Assembly: GCA_023436205.1 (NCBI GenBank)
Contig: JAEZKC010000117.1
Location: forward strand, 133,726 to 197,725
Origin: Fibrobacterota bacterium
GTDB lineage: Bacteria > Fibrobacterota > Chitinivibrionia > Chitinivibrionales > Chitinispirillaceae
DNA length: 64,000 nt
Direction: 5' to 3'
The notes under the pieces were generated by a model. The model had not been told where the DNA came from. It saw nothing but the letters and a program-made list of their open reading frames with translations, and ran no database searches. The position numbers and the translations under genes were made by a program. Positions 9,170-16,699 of this stretch are shown piece by piece. How positions within the stretch are numbered: position 1 is the stretch's first letter; every line of letters begins with the position of its first letter.

Positions 9170-9287
9170 TTATTCCTCGCAAGCATTTAATGTGGTCAGA
9201 AGATTAAAAATAGCTCACGAAAGGGGAAAATGCGAGAGGAAATCCGCTATCTTCTCCCCGTCGTACGCGTACACGAAAATCATGATT

Positions 9288-9356
9288 ACCCTTCGACTCC
9301 GGCGGACCTACACTTCCTACGATCGGAATCGAAGGACAGACCAGGTGAGCGGAGCA
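9288..9356. repeat. REP-like family R1, degenerate copy
   Basis: Begins with CTTCGACTCCGGCGGACCTAC and ends with GAGCGGAGCAAG, the two arms of the dispersed palindrome seen also near 20.8, 20.9, 21.3, 33.5, 33.6, 35.1 and 49.9 kb. The middle is diverged in this copy. It lies in the 371-bp gap at 9170-9541, which otherwise holds only the direct repeats and hairpin listed separately. Confidence 0.7.
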
Positions 9357-9425
9357 AGACAATTTCGTAGCACATAAATCATCGACCATAAATCGACATT
9401 TAACAATTCGCTTAGCCCCTCTTAC

Positions 9426-9506
9426 CCAGTCGGGGCTCGATAGAAGTATAGGCAGAAAAAAAACCCCTTCTTAACAGTCGGGGCTCTGATTACCAGTCGG
9501 GGCTCT
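9426..9506. repeat. Three direct repeats of CAGTCGGGGCTC
   Basis: CAGTCGGGGCTC occurs at about 9427, 9475 and 9494; the last two are a tandem 19-bp unit (extended as CTCTGA). They lie downstream of the minus-strand zinc-ribbon gene. No function is evident. Confidence 0.7.
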
Positions 9507-9517
9507 GAAGAATGTAA

Positions 9518-9536
9518 CCCGGGGATCTTCCCCGGG
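9518..9536 (-). terminator. GC-rich hairpin at the end of the zinc-ribbon gene
   Basis: CCCGGGGA and TCCCCGGG form a perfect 8-bp stem around a TCT loop, 6 bp beyond the stop codon of the minus-strand gene at 9542. There is no T tract after it on the minus strand, so intrinsic termination is uncertain; it may protect the 3' end of the RNA. Confidence 0.45.
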
Positions 9537-9541
9537 CAAGC

Positions 9542-9952
9542 TCAACTCATGTTATCGATGAACTGCTGAGAATCGTTGCACGTCTCAAGCTCAATCCTCA
9601 AATTGGTGATATCGTCCTCGGTAATGTATTTTCCTCCCACAGTCGAGGGGATCACCTCCGGAAGAGGAGCCGTCGCCTGCTTTACAGCAGTGCTCTGTGC
9701 CTTGAACGAAGTAGGGAGCGGGTTAGTGTCATGAACGATATTCTGCAGAATCCGCATCACCGCCCAGTCCTGACTTGTGCTCTGGATGTCGTGGATCTGC
9801 TTGTCAGACAAGGGAAAGATCTTGCTCTCGAAATACATCATAGGCGTGGTGCAGTGAGGACAACTGAGAATGATCACACTGGCATTGGTGCTTAAGTAAA
9901 CATCTGAAACCTGTGAACAATGCGGGCATTTCATACTAAGCGTCTGTACCAT
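9542..9952 (-). CDS. Small zinc-ribbon protein of unknown function
   Basis: A 136-residue soluble protein with an N-terminal zinc ribbon: MKCPHCSQVSD and, 20 residues later, LSCPHCTTPMMYFE. The longer frame starts at GTG 9994, but ATG 9952 has a strong GGAGG six bases ahead and is preferred. The rest is without recognisable motifs and includes a proline-rich stretch before a charged C-terminus. Related ribbons often occur in regulatory or 'unknown' cytoplasmic proteins. It is divergent to the NFACT-R gene. Confidence 0.7.
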   Translation of the reverse strand: MVQTLSMKCPHCSQVSDVYLSTNASVIILSCPHCTTPMMYFESKIFPLSDKQIHDIQSTSQDWAVMRILQNIVHDTNPLPTSFKAQSTAVKQATAPLPEVIPSTVGGKYITEDDITNLRIELETCNDSQQFIDNMS

Positions 9953-10068
9953 GAGATTCCTCCACCATGCATCCATGCTAAAAACTTTTTTCACGATCAG
10001 GTCAGAACCGATGCCTGATCTGAAAACATTTTACCACCATATTCGATTCATGTCAAGGATCTGTTTTT

Positions 10069-10989
10069 ATGAGTGACGATTCAGCATCACCTCAGGAAGA
10101 GCTCAGGGCACTTCGCCACCAGCTCAAGGCTACCCTGAAACATGAAAACCGAAAGCTTGAAAAGCAGAAAGAGGAGCTCAAAGAGACATCCCGTCATGAC
10201 TGGTACAGCCAGCTTGCCGATTCGCTTCTGGCCGACCCCTCCTCTGCTCCCCGCGGCTCCTCCCAGGCCACCATAATCAATGTGCACACAGAGCAGATCG
10301 AGCAGATCTCGCTGAATCCCAAATTCGATGCGCACCAGAACGCCGAACTTCTCTACCGCAAGGCAAAAAAGGGCAAACGCGGACACGAAATAGCGGTGGA
10401 GAAGGCGGAGGCCACCGAAAAGCTGGTGGAGAGCATCAGAGAAAAAATCACAGCCATAGATGAACTCTTTTCAGATAAAAGTATGTTAGAGGAATTCTCC
10501 AAGGAGCAATTTCAGAAAATTGAAGAACAGTGCCTCCCCTATCTTCCAAACCGCCCGGATGCCGCGGGGGCCAAAAAAGAGGTGCAAAAGGAATCGGTTC
10601 CCTACAAAAGATTTGTCATTGATGGCTGGGAGATATTCCTTGGGAAAAACAGCACTCAAAACGATGAGCTGTCCACCCGTTTCGCCAAGCCCTCCGACAT
10701 CTGGCTACACGTGGCCGGGCATGCGGGGAGCCACGTGGTGATCCGCCGCCCCAAAAACAGCCCGCCCCCTCCAGCGGAAGTGGTGACCAAGGCCGCCCAG
10801 CTGGCGGTGTGGTTTTCCAAGGCCAAGCATACCTCTTTTGCGGAGGTCCACGTCACCGAGGCGCGCTTCGTGCGCAAGCGCCGCCACGCTCCTCCGGGAG
10901 AAGTGATCGCCGAGAGGTGCAAGGCGGTTAGGGTGGAGCCCAAAAATCCACAGGACATGTTCCCCTCGGGGATGTACAGTGAGGATTAG
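10069..10989 (+). CDS. NFACT-R domain protein (RqcH/NEMF-related, without NFACT-N)
   Basis: A 306-residue protein. Residues about 10-50 and 95-150 are charged helices, with ISLNPKFDAHQNAELLYRKA resembling the coiled-coil entry of RqcH/FbpA proteins. Residues about 180-300 are the NFACT-R (DUF814) domain: YKRFVIDGWEIFLGKNSTQN, DIWLHVAGHAGSHVVIR, and VRKRRHAPPGEV. The N-terminal NFACT-N part of full RqcH (about 250 residues) is missing, and the gene begins at a good ATG with AAGGA upstream, so this is not an annotation error. Full-length relatives act in ribosome-associated quality control by adding alanine tails; whether this short form can do so is unknown. Confidence 0.82.
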   Translation: MSDDSASPQEELRALRHQLKATLKHENRKLEKQKEELKETSRHDWYSQLADSLLADPSSAPRGSSQATIINVHTEQIEQISLNPKFDAHQNAELLYRKAKKGKRGHEIAVEKAEATEKLVESIREKITAIDELFSDKSMLEEFSKEQFQKIEEQCLPYLPNRPDAAGAKKEVQKESVPYKRFVIDGWEIFLGKNSTQNDELSTRFAKPSDIWLHVAGHAGSHVVIRRPKNSPPPPAEVVTKAAQLAVWFSKAKHTSFAEVHVTEARFVRKRRHAPPGEVIAERCKAVRVEPKNPQDMFPSGMYSED

Positions 10990-11196
10990 CTTTTCATTTT
11001 ATCTCCGGAAGTCACAAGATCATTTCACTTTTTAAGGAGAGGACGATCGTTTCTCCCCAAGTCTTGCCGGCATTTGACCGCTTACGTTTTTTTCCCTCAA
11101 CAAGATAATTATATTTTTTCGTACTATACATCCGCTAAAAACATATTTTATATGTGTTCATTCATCCAAATTTCTCACAAACATCTGGAGGGTATT

Positions 11197-11988
11197 TTGA
11201 TTACCAAAAAAATCACAATGCTGGTGTGCTCTGCTCTTGTCTTCGGTTCCTTGACCGGGTGCGGTGGAATGAAATCCATGCCGGTCAACCTTGAAACCCG
11301 CGGCAAAATTGCTCTTGTCAGTTTCATTCTGGACAAATCAATAGAAAAGCGCGGCGAGAGAGATTCCGGCCCGGGGCTTCTGCAGAATAAAGACAAGTAC
11401 TACCAGTACCACAAAGCCGCCCTGGATCAGATTTTTCAGCAGTTCCTTGATTCCAAATCTGATGTGTTTGGCGCAGTAACGATGGAAGATGTCGAAACTG
11501 TCAAGAGCAACACCGAATACCAGGCCATAACCAAGCACGTCCCCAAGATGATCATGGGCAAAGATATATCCCTCGGTGCCAATTACTTATCCCCCGAAGG
11601 TCTCAACTATGTAAGTGCTTATGACAAAGAGAAACCGGTAAAAGTGGCAACTGCCCTTAACACCCAGCTTCTGCTATTTGTCGAAAACAAAGCCTGTTAT
11701 GATGCAAACGCTGCCATCGGGATCGGTCCCTTGAAAGCTTCCGGAACAGCCAAGCTTTTTCTCACCACCTCGTTCAGCGTTTACAGCCCGGAAGAGAAAA
11801 AGGTCATTCTCACCCGTTCATTCGAAAACAGCAGCGACCAGACATTTGCATTGGTAAATGGAGAAATCATGATTGACGATTCCTCCTATCCGCCGGCGAT
11901 CTCTTCAGCATTCCAGAAGAATCTCCAGAACATAAAGGAATATATCGCATCACAAAAGCAGGCAGCTGCATCCGCAAAAGCCAACTGA
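11197..11988 (+). CDS. Lipoprotein of unknown function
   Basis: The open frame extends from 11074, but the best start is TTG at 11197, with GGAGGG four bases ahead; this puts a signal sequence at the N-terminus with a lipobox LTGC at about residue 20. The 263-residue product is predicted as a lipid-anchored periplasmic or outer-membrane protein. It has no motif that I recognise; the sequence near residues 35-50 (GKIALVSFILDKSIEKRG) and the later strand-rich part suggest an alpha/beta domain. A terminator follows directly. Confidence 0.75.
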   Translation: MITKKITMLVCSALVFGSLTGCGGMKSMPVNLETRGKIALVSFILDKSIEKRGERDSGPGLLQNKDKYYQYHKAALDQIFQQFLDSKSDVFGAVTMEDVETVKSNTEYQAITKHVPKMIMGKDISLGANYLSPEGLNYVSAYDKEKPVKVATALNTQLLLFVENKACYDANAAIGIGPLKASGTAKLFLTTSFSVYSPEEKKVILTRSFENSSDQTFALVNGEIMIDDSSYPPAISSAFQKNLQNIKEYIASQKQAAASAKAN

Positions 11989-11996
11989 TCATCCGG

Positions 11997-12033
11997 GCCG
12001 GGAATACCACCTTGTTCCCGGCTCAATTTTTTT
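11997..12033 (+). terminator. Rho-independent terminator
   Basis: An 8-bp stem GCCGGGAA/TTCCCGGC with a 10-nt loop, then TCAA and seven T residues, 9 bp after the stop of the lipoprotein gene. The T tract runs straight into the conserved start of the R2 repeat. Confidence 0.82.
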
Positions 12034-12124
12034 GTTAACGGCGAAGACGCCTTGTAGTTCACCAGCTCCATCTCCCGCACTGTAACACTGGTAAAGATAG
12101 TCATCAGAGTCTATCGATCACGAT
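12033..12124 (+). repeat. Structured repeat R2, copy 1
   Basis: Shares with 21083-21174 and 54109-54200 the start GTTAACGGCGAAGACGCC, the word CATCTCCCGC and an end close to GAGTCTATNGATCACGA. It can form GGCG/CGCC, an inner CCAG/CTGG stem and a 3' hairpin. This copy is the most diverged. It lies just after a terminator. The remainder of 12125-12340 holds nothing recognisable. Confidence 0.75.
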
Positions 12125-12340
12125 TTCCTGATTCGGCCGCTACAGGTGTGTCAATTGACTTGCGTACAGTGCCAAGAGTGCCGGTGCGTTCTTAAGACAG
12201 TATCCCGACTACCCCCCGCGACACTCTCCCGTAATGATGGTACAGTCGCTGCCCGGGGTGGTAGAAACGAAAGCCTTTAGCACCCGAGAGAATTTTTGCC
12301 TGGCTTTGACTTATACAGTGCTTCAGATGACGAGCAGAGC

Positions 12341-12784
12341 TTACTTCTTTACCTGTTTAGTCTGCTTTCTTGTAAATGAGATGTTTCCTGAACCGGTGAT
12401 GGTCATGCCGCCGTATTCCGCGGAAGCCCTGATATTCACCTGCACGTTGTAGGGGATGTTTACAAGGTAGACAGTGGCCACTCCCTGCACATCGGTGGTG
12501 AAGCAGATCTTTTGCACCAGTGAATCGGGGATGCTGTTCTCCCCCGGAGGATAGCACTGAAAAATGCCGCAGTTTGCGTTCAGCGCAACCGGCACGCCGG
12601 CAAGCGGGATATTTTCATTATCGAAGAGTTTGATTTCGATGCGGGCCATGGCGCCGGAGTCGGACTTCTCCCCCGCCACATTCAGTTTGATGTAGTACTC
12701 GCGGGTTTCACTGGATTCATCTTCGTAGGTGATAGCCGAAAGGTTGAAGGCAAGCAGTGCGGTTAATAAAAGTGTTCTTTTCAT
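12341..12784 (-). CDS. Small secreted Ig-like (Big_1-type) protein
   Basis: A 147-residue protein with a short signal peptide (MKRTLLLTALLAFNLSAIT). The mature part is a single beta-sandwich that resembles bacterial Ig-like Big_1 domains: ARIEIKLFDNENIPLAGVPV ... TTDVQGVATVYLVNIP. Two cysteines (GIFQCYP and NANCG) could form a disulfide. The start at 12784 has a strong GGAGG seven bases upstream. It stands alone and its partner is not known. Confidence 0.7.
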   Translation of the reverse strand: MKRTLLLTALLAFNLSAITYEDESSETREYYIKLNVAGEKSDSGAMARIEIKLFDNENIPLAGVPVALNANCGIFQCYPPGENSIPDSLVQKICFTTDVQGVATVYLVNIPYNVQVNIRASAEYGGMTITGSGNISFTRKQTKQVKK

Positions 12785-12913
12785 ATATCCTCCTTACCAT
12801 CAATATACTGTCATGGAGGGGAAAATGAGAAGGGCGCGGGAGTTATATTTTATGAACTTAGGCAGACGGGAAGGCGTGCTTAAAAGCGGTAACCTCTCAG
12901 AATCGGAGAAAAG

Positions 12914-13330
12914 ATGAACGATGTCCGTTGGGTGCAGAGATTTTCCAATTTTGAAAAAGCGTACAACCTGTTACATTCCGCTTTAGCCGAAAAGCATCTG
13001 GATCAGTTCAGTGAACTGGAAAAAGAGGGGCTGATTCAGAGATTTGAATTCAGCTTTGAGCTAGCATGGAAAACCATGAAAGACTTTCTGGAGGATGGTG
13101 GTGTAGTAGTTACAACCGTTACTCCCCGCGCTGTAATCAAAGAGGCAGTTTCGGCGAAATTGATTGATAATGGCCAGGTGTGGGTAAATATGATGCTCCA
13201 CCGGAACCTTCTCTCGCACAACTATGATTTCAGCAAATTTCAAGAAGTTCTCGAAGCTCTGGAAGAGAGTTACCTTAACGCGTTTACCACATTTTACCGC
13301 TCCTTTGCAGCAAAGCGGCAGGAAATATGA
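12914..13330 (+). CDS. HI0074-family nucleotidyltransferase substrate-binding protein (HEPN-like)
   Basis: A 138-residue helical protein of the HI0074/HepT-like family: RFEFSFELAWKTMKDFLED and a HEPN-type RNLLSHNY motif (R-x4-H) near residue 97. The stop overlaps the start of the next gene as ATGA, so the two are translationally coupled. Pairs of this kind act as type VII-like toxin-antitoxin modules in studied members, where the HEPN RNase is inactivated by nucleotide addition from the MNT partner; some HI0074 pairs have no known toxicity. Confidence 0.85.
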   Translation: MNDVRWVQRFSNFEKAYNLLHSALAEKHLDQFSELEKEGLIQRFEFSFELAWKTMKDFLEDGGVVVTTVTPRAVIKEAVSAKLIDNGQVWVNMMLHRNLLSHNYDFSKFQEVLEALEESYLNAFTTFYRSFAAKRQEI

Positions 13331-13638
13331 AGGATACCGGGCTCAGTGATGCAGAAGTGGAGCTGATCCGTACGGTTTTAAGGCAGCACGCGCATGTTTC
13401 GCGAGCGATTCTTTTCGGATCTCGGGCAAAAGGAGTGGCCACACCCCATTCGGATATTGACCTGGCGGTGTGCGGGCTTGACAGTGCACTGAAGACAGAA
13501 GCGCTTGCCCTGGATCTGGAAGAGCTCCCGCTTCCCTACAAATTTGACGTGCTGGATTTTGAAGCCCTGAAAAACGAGGTGCTCAGGGAACATGTGGAGC
13601 GGGTGGGAATAGAGATATATAAAAGAGTAAGTGTTTGA
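13327..13638 (+). CDS. MNT-type nucleotidyltransferase (antitoxin partner)
   Basis: A 103-residue minimal nucleotidyltransferase with the signature LFGSRAKGVATPHSDIDLAV (GSxAxG plus SDxDL) and the third acidic residue in FDVLDFEAL. It overlaps the HEPN-like gene by 4 bp. The usual order in the family is either way round. It ends just before the promoter of the tRNA gene. Confidence 0.87.
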   Translation: MKDTGLSDAEVELIRTVLRQHAHVSRAILFGSRAKGVATPHSDIDLAVCGLDSALKTEALALDLEELPLPYKFDVLDFEALKNEVLREHVERVGIEIYKRVSV

Positions 13639-13663
13639 CTTGGCATGTTACTTGAAGTATATT
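13635..13663 (+). promoter_or_regulatory. Sigma-70-type promoter of the initiator tRNA
   Basis: TTGACT at 13635-13640 and TATATT at 13658-13663 are separated by exactly 17 bp. The tRNA begins 40 bp after the -10 box. The -35 box overlaps the last codons of the MNT gene. Confidence 0.75.
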
Positions 13664-13703
13664 AGTTCACGTCGGAAGCGATTCCGGCGAAAACAAGACA
13701 TAT

Positions 13704-13780
<77 letters not shown>

Positions 13781-13792
13781 ATAAATGAAAAA

Positions 13793-13819
13793 GGCTCGGT
13801 TTCTTAACCGGGCCTTTTT
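13793..13819 (+). terminator. Terminator after tRNA-fMet
   Basis: Stem GGCTCGGTT/AACCGGGCC with a TTCT-type loop, followed by TTTTT, 13 bp after the CCA end. Confidence 0.8.
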
Positions 13820-13893
13820 CGTTTATATGCGGCCGGTGATGAAGGAAGAGCCACGTTCAGCGCCGCAACGAAGTAAGGCACCACGTCTTCGTG

Positions 13894-13913
13894 AAATCCA
13901 GCCCCCGCTACCA
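13894..13913 (+). repeat. Duplicated tRNA-fMet 3' end, copy 1
   Basis: Twenty bases identical to the T-arm/acceptor end of the tRNA (13761-13780), ending with CTACCA, but without the rest of the tRNA. The upstream sequence is not tRNA-like. Followed by its own terminator. Looks like a remnant attachment site or a decayed tandem duplication. Confidence 0.75.
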
Positions 13914-13924
13914 ATAATAAAAAA

Positions 13925-13952
13925 GGTCGGCAGTCTTCTGTCGGCCTTTTTT
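13925..13952 (+). terminator. Terminator after the first tRNA 3'-end copy
   Basis: Stem GGTCGGCAG/CTGTCGGCC with a 4-nt loop followed by six T residues. It mirrors the terminator behind the true tRNA, so the duplicated unit included the terminator region. Confidence 0.75.
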
Positions 13953-14041
13953 GTTATTTAGCAGTTGGGTGATGGAGGAAGAGCCATGTTCAAAGGCGCA
14001 CGGCAGTTAGCTTCGCCGGGTCGAGTCTGCGAGAGCCCGGC

Positions 14042-14060
14042 AAATCCAGCCCCCCTACCA
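14042..14060 (+). repeat. Duplicated tRNA-fMet 3' end, copy 2 (diverged)
   Basis: AAATCCAGCCCCCCTACCA differs from the tRNA end by one missing base. The preceding 60-70 bp resemble the matching stretch before copy 1 (both contain GGTGATG-AGGAAGAGCCA-GTTCA). No terminator follows this copy. Confidence 0.65.
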
Positions 14061-14208
14061 ATCCAAATCCTCAGCGACATTCTGAAACGCCTCAAGATCT
14101 TCTCTACTCCAAACTCCGCACATCGATTCAAAATCGGCCAAGTGAGGTGGTTTTATGCAAGATGTTGCTTGAGGATAGACCTAATAGAAACATCACCACA
14201 CTACCCCC

Positions 14209-14796
14209 CTAAAACCTGGGAGGTTTCCAGAGCTGACCCGTTTCGCAATCAATATGCCTCAACCGGAAGTCACCCGCAGTCAATTCCAGCATTCCGAAAG
14301 TAACTGGCAGACCAGAACGACGCGGACCCATCGATCCGGGATTGAACACGACAAGCCCGCGCTCACTTCCGATAAAGGGAACATGAGAGTGTCCGCAGAC
14401 GACAACTGAAGCTTTTTCCGCTCGCGCTTTACGAGCTACTTCCGCGCGAAGTCTGGGTCCATAGACTCCCACGTGCAACGCCAGAATCCGCAGGACAACT
14501 CTCTCCTTCAAGACAAGTTCAAGCACCAGCACATCCGGAAGCTGCGGAAGGCGCTCGTCGATATTTCCGCGGACCGCGTACACCGGACAGACTGTTCCGA
14601 GCTCGTCAAGAACCGTCAGCTCTCCGATGTCGCCTGCGTGAAGAATTGCATGGGGATGCAGCTTGGATATAATCTCCAGGGCTCGGCCATGAGGGACCGA
14701 ATGCGTATCTGACACGACTACCAGCCGAAACGAGCCGTCCTCTGGAATCTGTACTTGTTCACATTTACAGAGTGCCGACCGGTCATTGTGTTTCAT
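14209..14796 (-). CDS. YfcE/MJ0936-family metallophosphoesterase
   Basis: A 195-residue calcineurin-like phosphoesterase: RLVVVSDTHSVPHG (metal-binding DxH), ILHAGDIGE (GD), VYAVRGNIDE (GNxD), LALHVGVYGPR, VVVCGHSHVPF (GHSH) and FNPGSMGPRR. All metal ligands are present. Members of the family hydrolyse phosphodiesters, often cyclic nucleotides or model substrates, with Mn2+. The first 25 residues before the core are an extension containing two cysteines. It is preceded by AGGAGG about 12 bases before the ATG. Confidence 0.88.
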   Translation of the reverse strand: MKHNDRSALCKCEQVQIPEDGSFRLVVVSDTHSVPHGRALEIISKLHPHAILHAGDIGELTVLDELGTVCPVYAVRGNIDERLPQLPDVLVLELVLKERVVLRILALHVGVYGPRLRAEVARKARAEKASVVVCGHSHVPFIGSERGLVVFNPGSMGPRRSGLPVTFGMLELTAGDFRLRHIDCETGQLWKPPRF

Positions 14797-14886
14797 TTTT
14801 ACTCAGGTCCTCCTGTATTATGCAGCAAGTCCGAAATTTCATAATTGGCATATCGCCCATCTTAAATCATAGATCAGAAGAACCTG

Positions 14887-14912
14887 CGATAGACGATGAG
14901 CGATGAACGAAG
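14887..14912. repeat. Dispersed repeat R3, copy 1
   Basis: CGATAGACGATGAGCGATGA is the reverse complement of the word TCATCGCTCATCGTCCATCG seen at 49799-49826 and 54252-54279. A weaker relative is at about 22150-22173. Short, intergenic and of unknown origin. Confidence 0.6.
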
Positions 14913-14993
14913 TTAAAACTGAAGAGAAGAAGAGGGACTTTGATCTCCAAGCGCAGTGCCAAAGAATGTCCTCACCTCCTGACGACTTCCCCC

Positions 14994-15491
14994 TCACACC
15001 TCCCCTGCAAGCCTCACCAGTATATCCCTCACCGCGGGGCAGACCTGCGCATTTTTTATGGACAAGTCTATCCGCTGAACGAAGCGGCGGCTGTCGGTGT
15101 GGGGATAATCCCGGCAGGCCATGGGGCGTTCATCGTACACAAAACAATGGTTATCATCTTCCAGAAAAGGGCAGGGCATCGATTTAAAGACATAGTCTTT
15201 GTCCTCATCGATGCGGAGGTACTTTTCCACAAACTGCGACGGCGAGAGACCGCTATTGGTTGCAAGCCGCATTAGGTCGTATTGATTAATCCGCGGACCG
15301 ATCTCCCGGCAGCAATCCCCGCAGCTTGTGCAATCGATCTGCTCGAAGACATCCTCATGGATCTTTTTCACCATCAGGTCAAGCTTGGCCGGAGGTCTCT
15401 TTTTGATCTTCTTCAGTATCTCAAGGGTCTGTTTATCGATGTGAAGCGGTTTTTTCAAGGCGAAAGTCCTCTTTGGTGATAGTCGATACAT
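14994..15491 (-). CDS. YkgJ-family cysteine-cluster protein
   Basis: A 165-residue protein of the zinc/iron-chelating domain family (PF03692): DCTSCGDCCREIGPRI, MPCPFLEDDNHCFVYDERPMACRDYPHTD. The eight conserved cysteines of the family are there. The long frame begins at 15554, but the ATG at 15491 has AGGA five bases ahead and starts with a basic segment, so it is preferred. The biochemical role of the family is not settled; some members are linked to metal binding or to a protein modification step. Confidence 0.85.
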   Translation of the reverse strand: MYRLSPKRTFALKKPLHIDKQTLEILKKIKKRPPAKLDLMVKKIHEDVFEQIDCTSCGDCCREIGPRINQYDLMRLATNSGLSPSQFVEKYLRIDEDKDYVFKSMPCPFLEDDNHCFVYDERPMACRDYPHTDSRRFVQRIDLSIKNAQVCPAVRDILVRLAGEV

Positions 15492-15554
15492 TACGTCCTG
15501 AGGCTTGCGCCTGGAGTGTAAAACTTTAATGCTGGAGAAAATACAAGGAATCAT

Positions 15555-15845
15555 TATGAATGCAAAGTTTTACATTAATAGTTTCCGGGTTTTGGCTTTC
15601 AAAGGGATGGCCAGGGTTAGATAATGATCTGCATCTTCAGGTGGGTGCTAATGCCTATACTGACTTTGCCGAATGTGGGGCCCGCCTGCCTGCGCGAAGC
15701 CCTACGGCGAAGGTCCGCCACTTCGTATGCCCTTGTCAAGTCCGAAATAGTTTCACCCACCAAGTCTACTGCACCACGCTTCCAGAGAACGACAAATCTA
15801 TTGTACATCGCGCAGGGGGGCCTTAGTATTTGGAATCCTGAATAA
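15555..15845. other. Intergenic stretch without a supported gene
   Basis: Short open frames exist on both strands, including one of 63 codons on the minus strand, but none has a plausible ribosome site or a recognisable domain. A GC-rich insert near 15680-15720 (GCCTGCGCGAAGCCC-like) interrupts the stretch. I see no gene here. Confidence 0.5.
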
Positions 15846-16376
15846 TCACGGATGCTCGATGATTTCCTTCAGAGCTGGATCAAGCTTATTCCATAGTTGA
15901 GGATGACTTTCAATCAGGCGTGCAATATCACCGAGATCCTTTATCTTCTTACTCTGCCTTCGTTCAGGCGATTTCCAGGCAAGTGTTTTACCTGCAAGAG
16001 TGTCTTCCAAAGAGGCCACTCTCATCAGAATGCCATGTACATCAGCTGGGACGGAGCGCTTAGGGAACTCTTTGTAAAAATCCTCAGTGCTCAGTTGAAT
16101 ACTGATTTTGGAATGTCCTTTAAAGTTCACTGACCATTGAAACCTTTCAGACTTGAAACCAGCCTCTTCAAGAATTTTAACGGCCAGATCTACAGATTCT
16201 GTAGCAACAACCAGATCAACGTCTTGCGTGACCATTGGTTCAACCGCCCAATGATTTACCGCTACTCCTCCGATTGCACACCACTCGATATCTGCACGCT
16301 CAAGACAATCTACAAGACGCATTACATCATCAGTTCCACCGGCTGTCTGCCAATCATAAAACTGCTTTGGTGTCAA
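15846..16376 (-). CDS. Nucleotidyltransferase of the AbiEii/DUF6036-like group
   Basis: A 176-residue protein with the nucleotidyltransferase signature EWCAIGGVAVNHW followed by TQDVDLVV (GG...DxD), the arrangement of AbiEii/MNT-related enzymes. The start is a TTG at 16376 with GGAGG six bases ahead, which decides the start. No partner gene of the AbiEi type is next to it. A nearly identical 26-residue C-terminal end lies detached at 35152-35233, which shows that this gene has been copied in the genome. Substrate is unknown; a role in toxin-antitoxin systems is possible. Confidence 0.75.
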   Translation of the reverse strand: MTPKQFYDWQTAGGTDDVMRLVDCLERADIEWCAIGGVAVNHWAVEPMVTQDVDLVVATESVDLAVKILEEAGFKSERFQWSVNFKGHSKISIQLSTEDFYKEFPKRSVPADVHGILMRVASLEDTLAGKTLAWKSPERRQSKKIKDLGDIARLIESHPQLWNKLDPALKEIIEHP

Positions 16377-16699
16377 TTAAAACCTCCAGATACAATAACA
16401 CTCAAAAACTAACTTCTGCCATCTATTCTGAACAGATAGTGTGGGCAAATCTCTGCCTAACTGGAGCGACAGCGAGTCTGTAACTAAAAGGGAGAATAAT
16501 TCCATTCGTCATCTCTTGTGAACAGGAGCGCGCATTCCTGAGCTGTGCCAAATAGAATATGAATGGAGAGTTTGTGCTGGCAGGGAAATATCTTCCGGAG
16601 ACCAGAAGGGCTCGGATATCTACATCTCACTAATTGACAAGCATGGTAGTATTCTTTCGGGCTAGCCCAAGAAACTCACGAATTCTTCTAAGCCAACCC
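16377..16699. other. Intergenic stretch with nothing recognisable
   Basis: About 320 bp between two minus-strand genes. No ORF of note, no hairpin with a T tract, and none of the dispersed repeats of this window were found. Confidence 0.5.

Noticed and set aside
12033..12124. Riboswitch or integron attC site
   Set aside because: The conserved words of R2 do not match the riboswitch cores I know, it lies 3' of genes and not in leaders, and GTTAACG does not fit the attC core GTTRRRY. No integrase is seen.
15617..15808. 63-codon minus-strand ORF, possible four-helix-bundle fragment
   Set aside because: The similarity is too vague and a GC-rich insert interrupts it; no ribosome site is visible.
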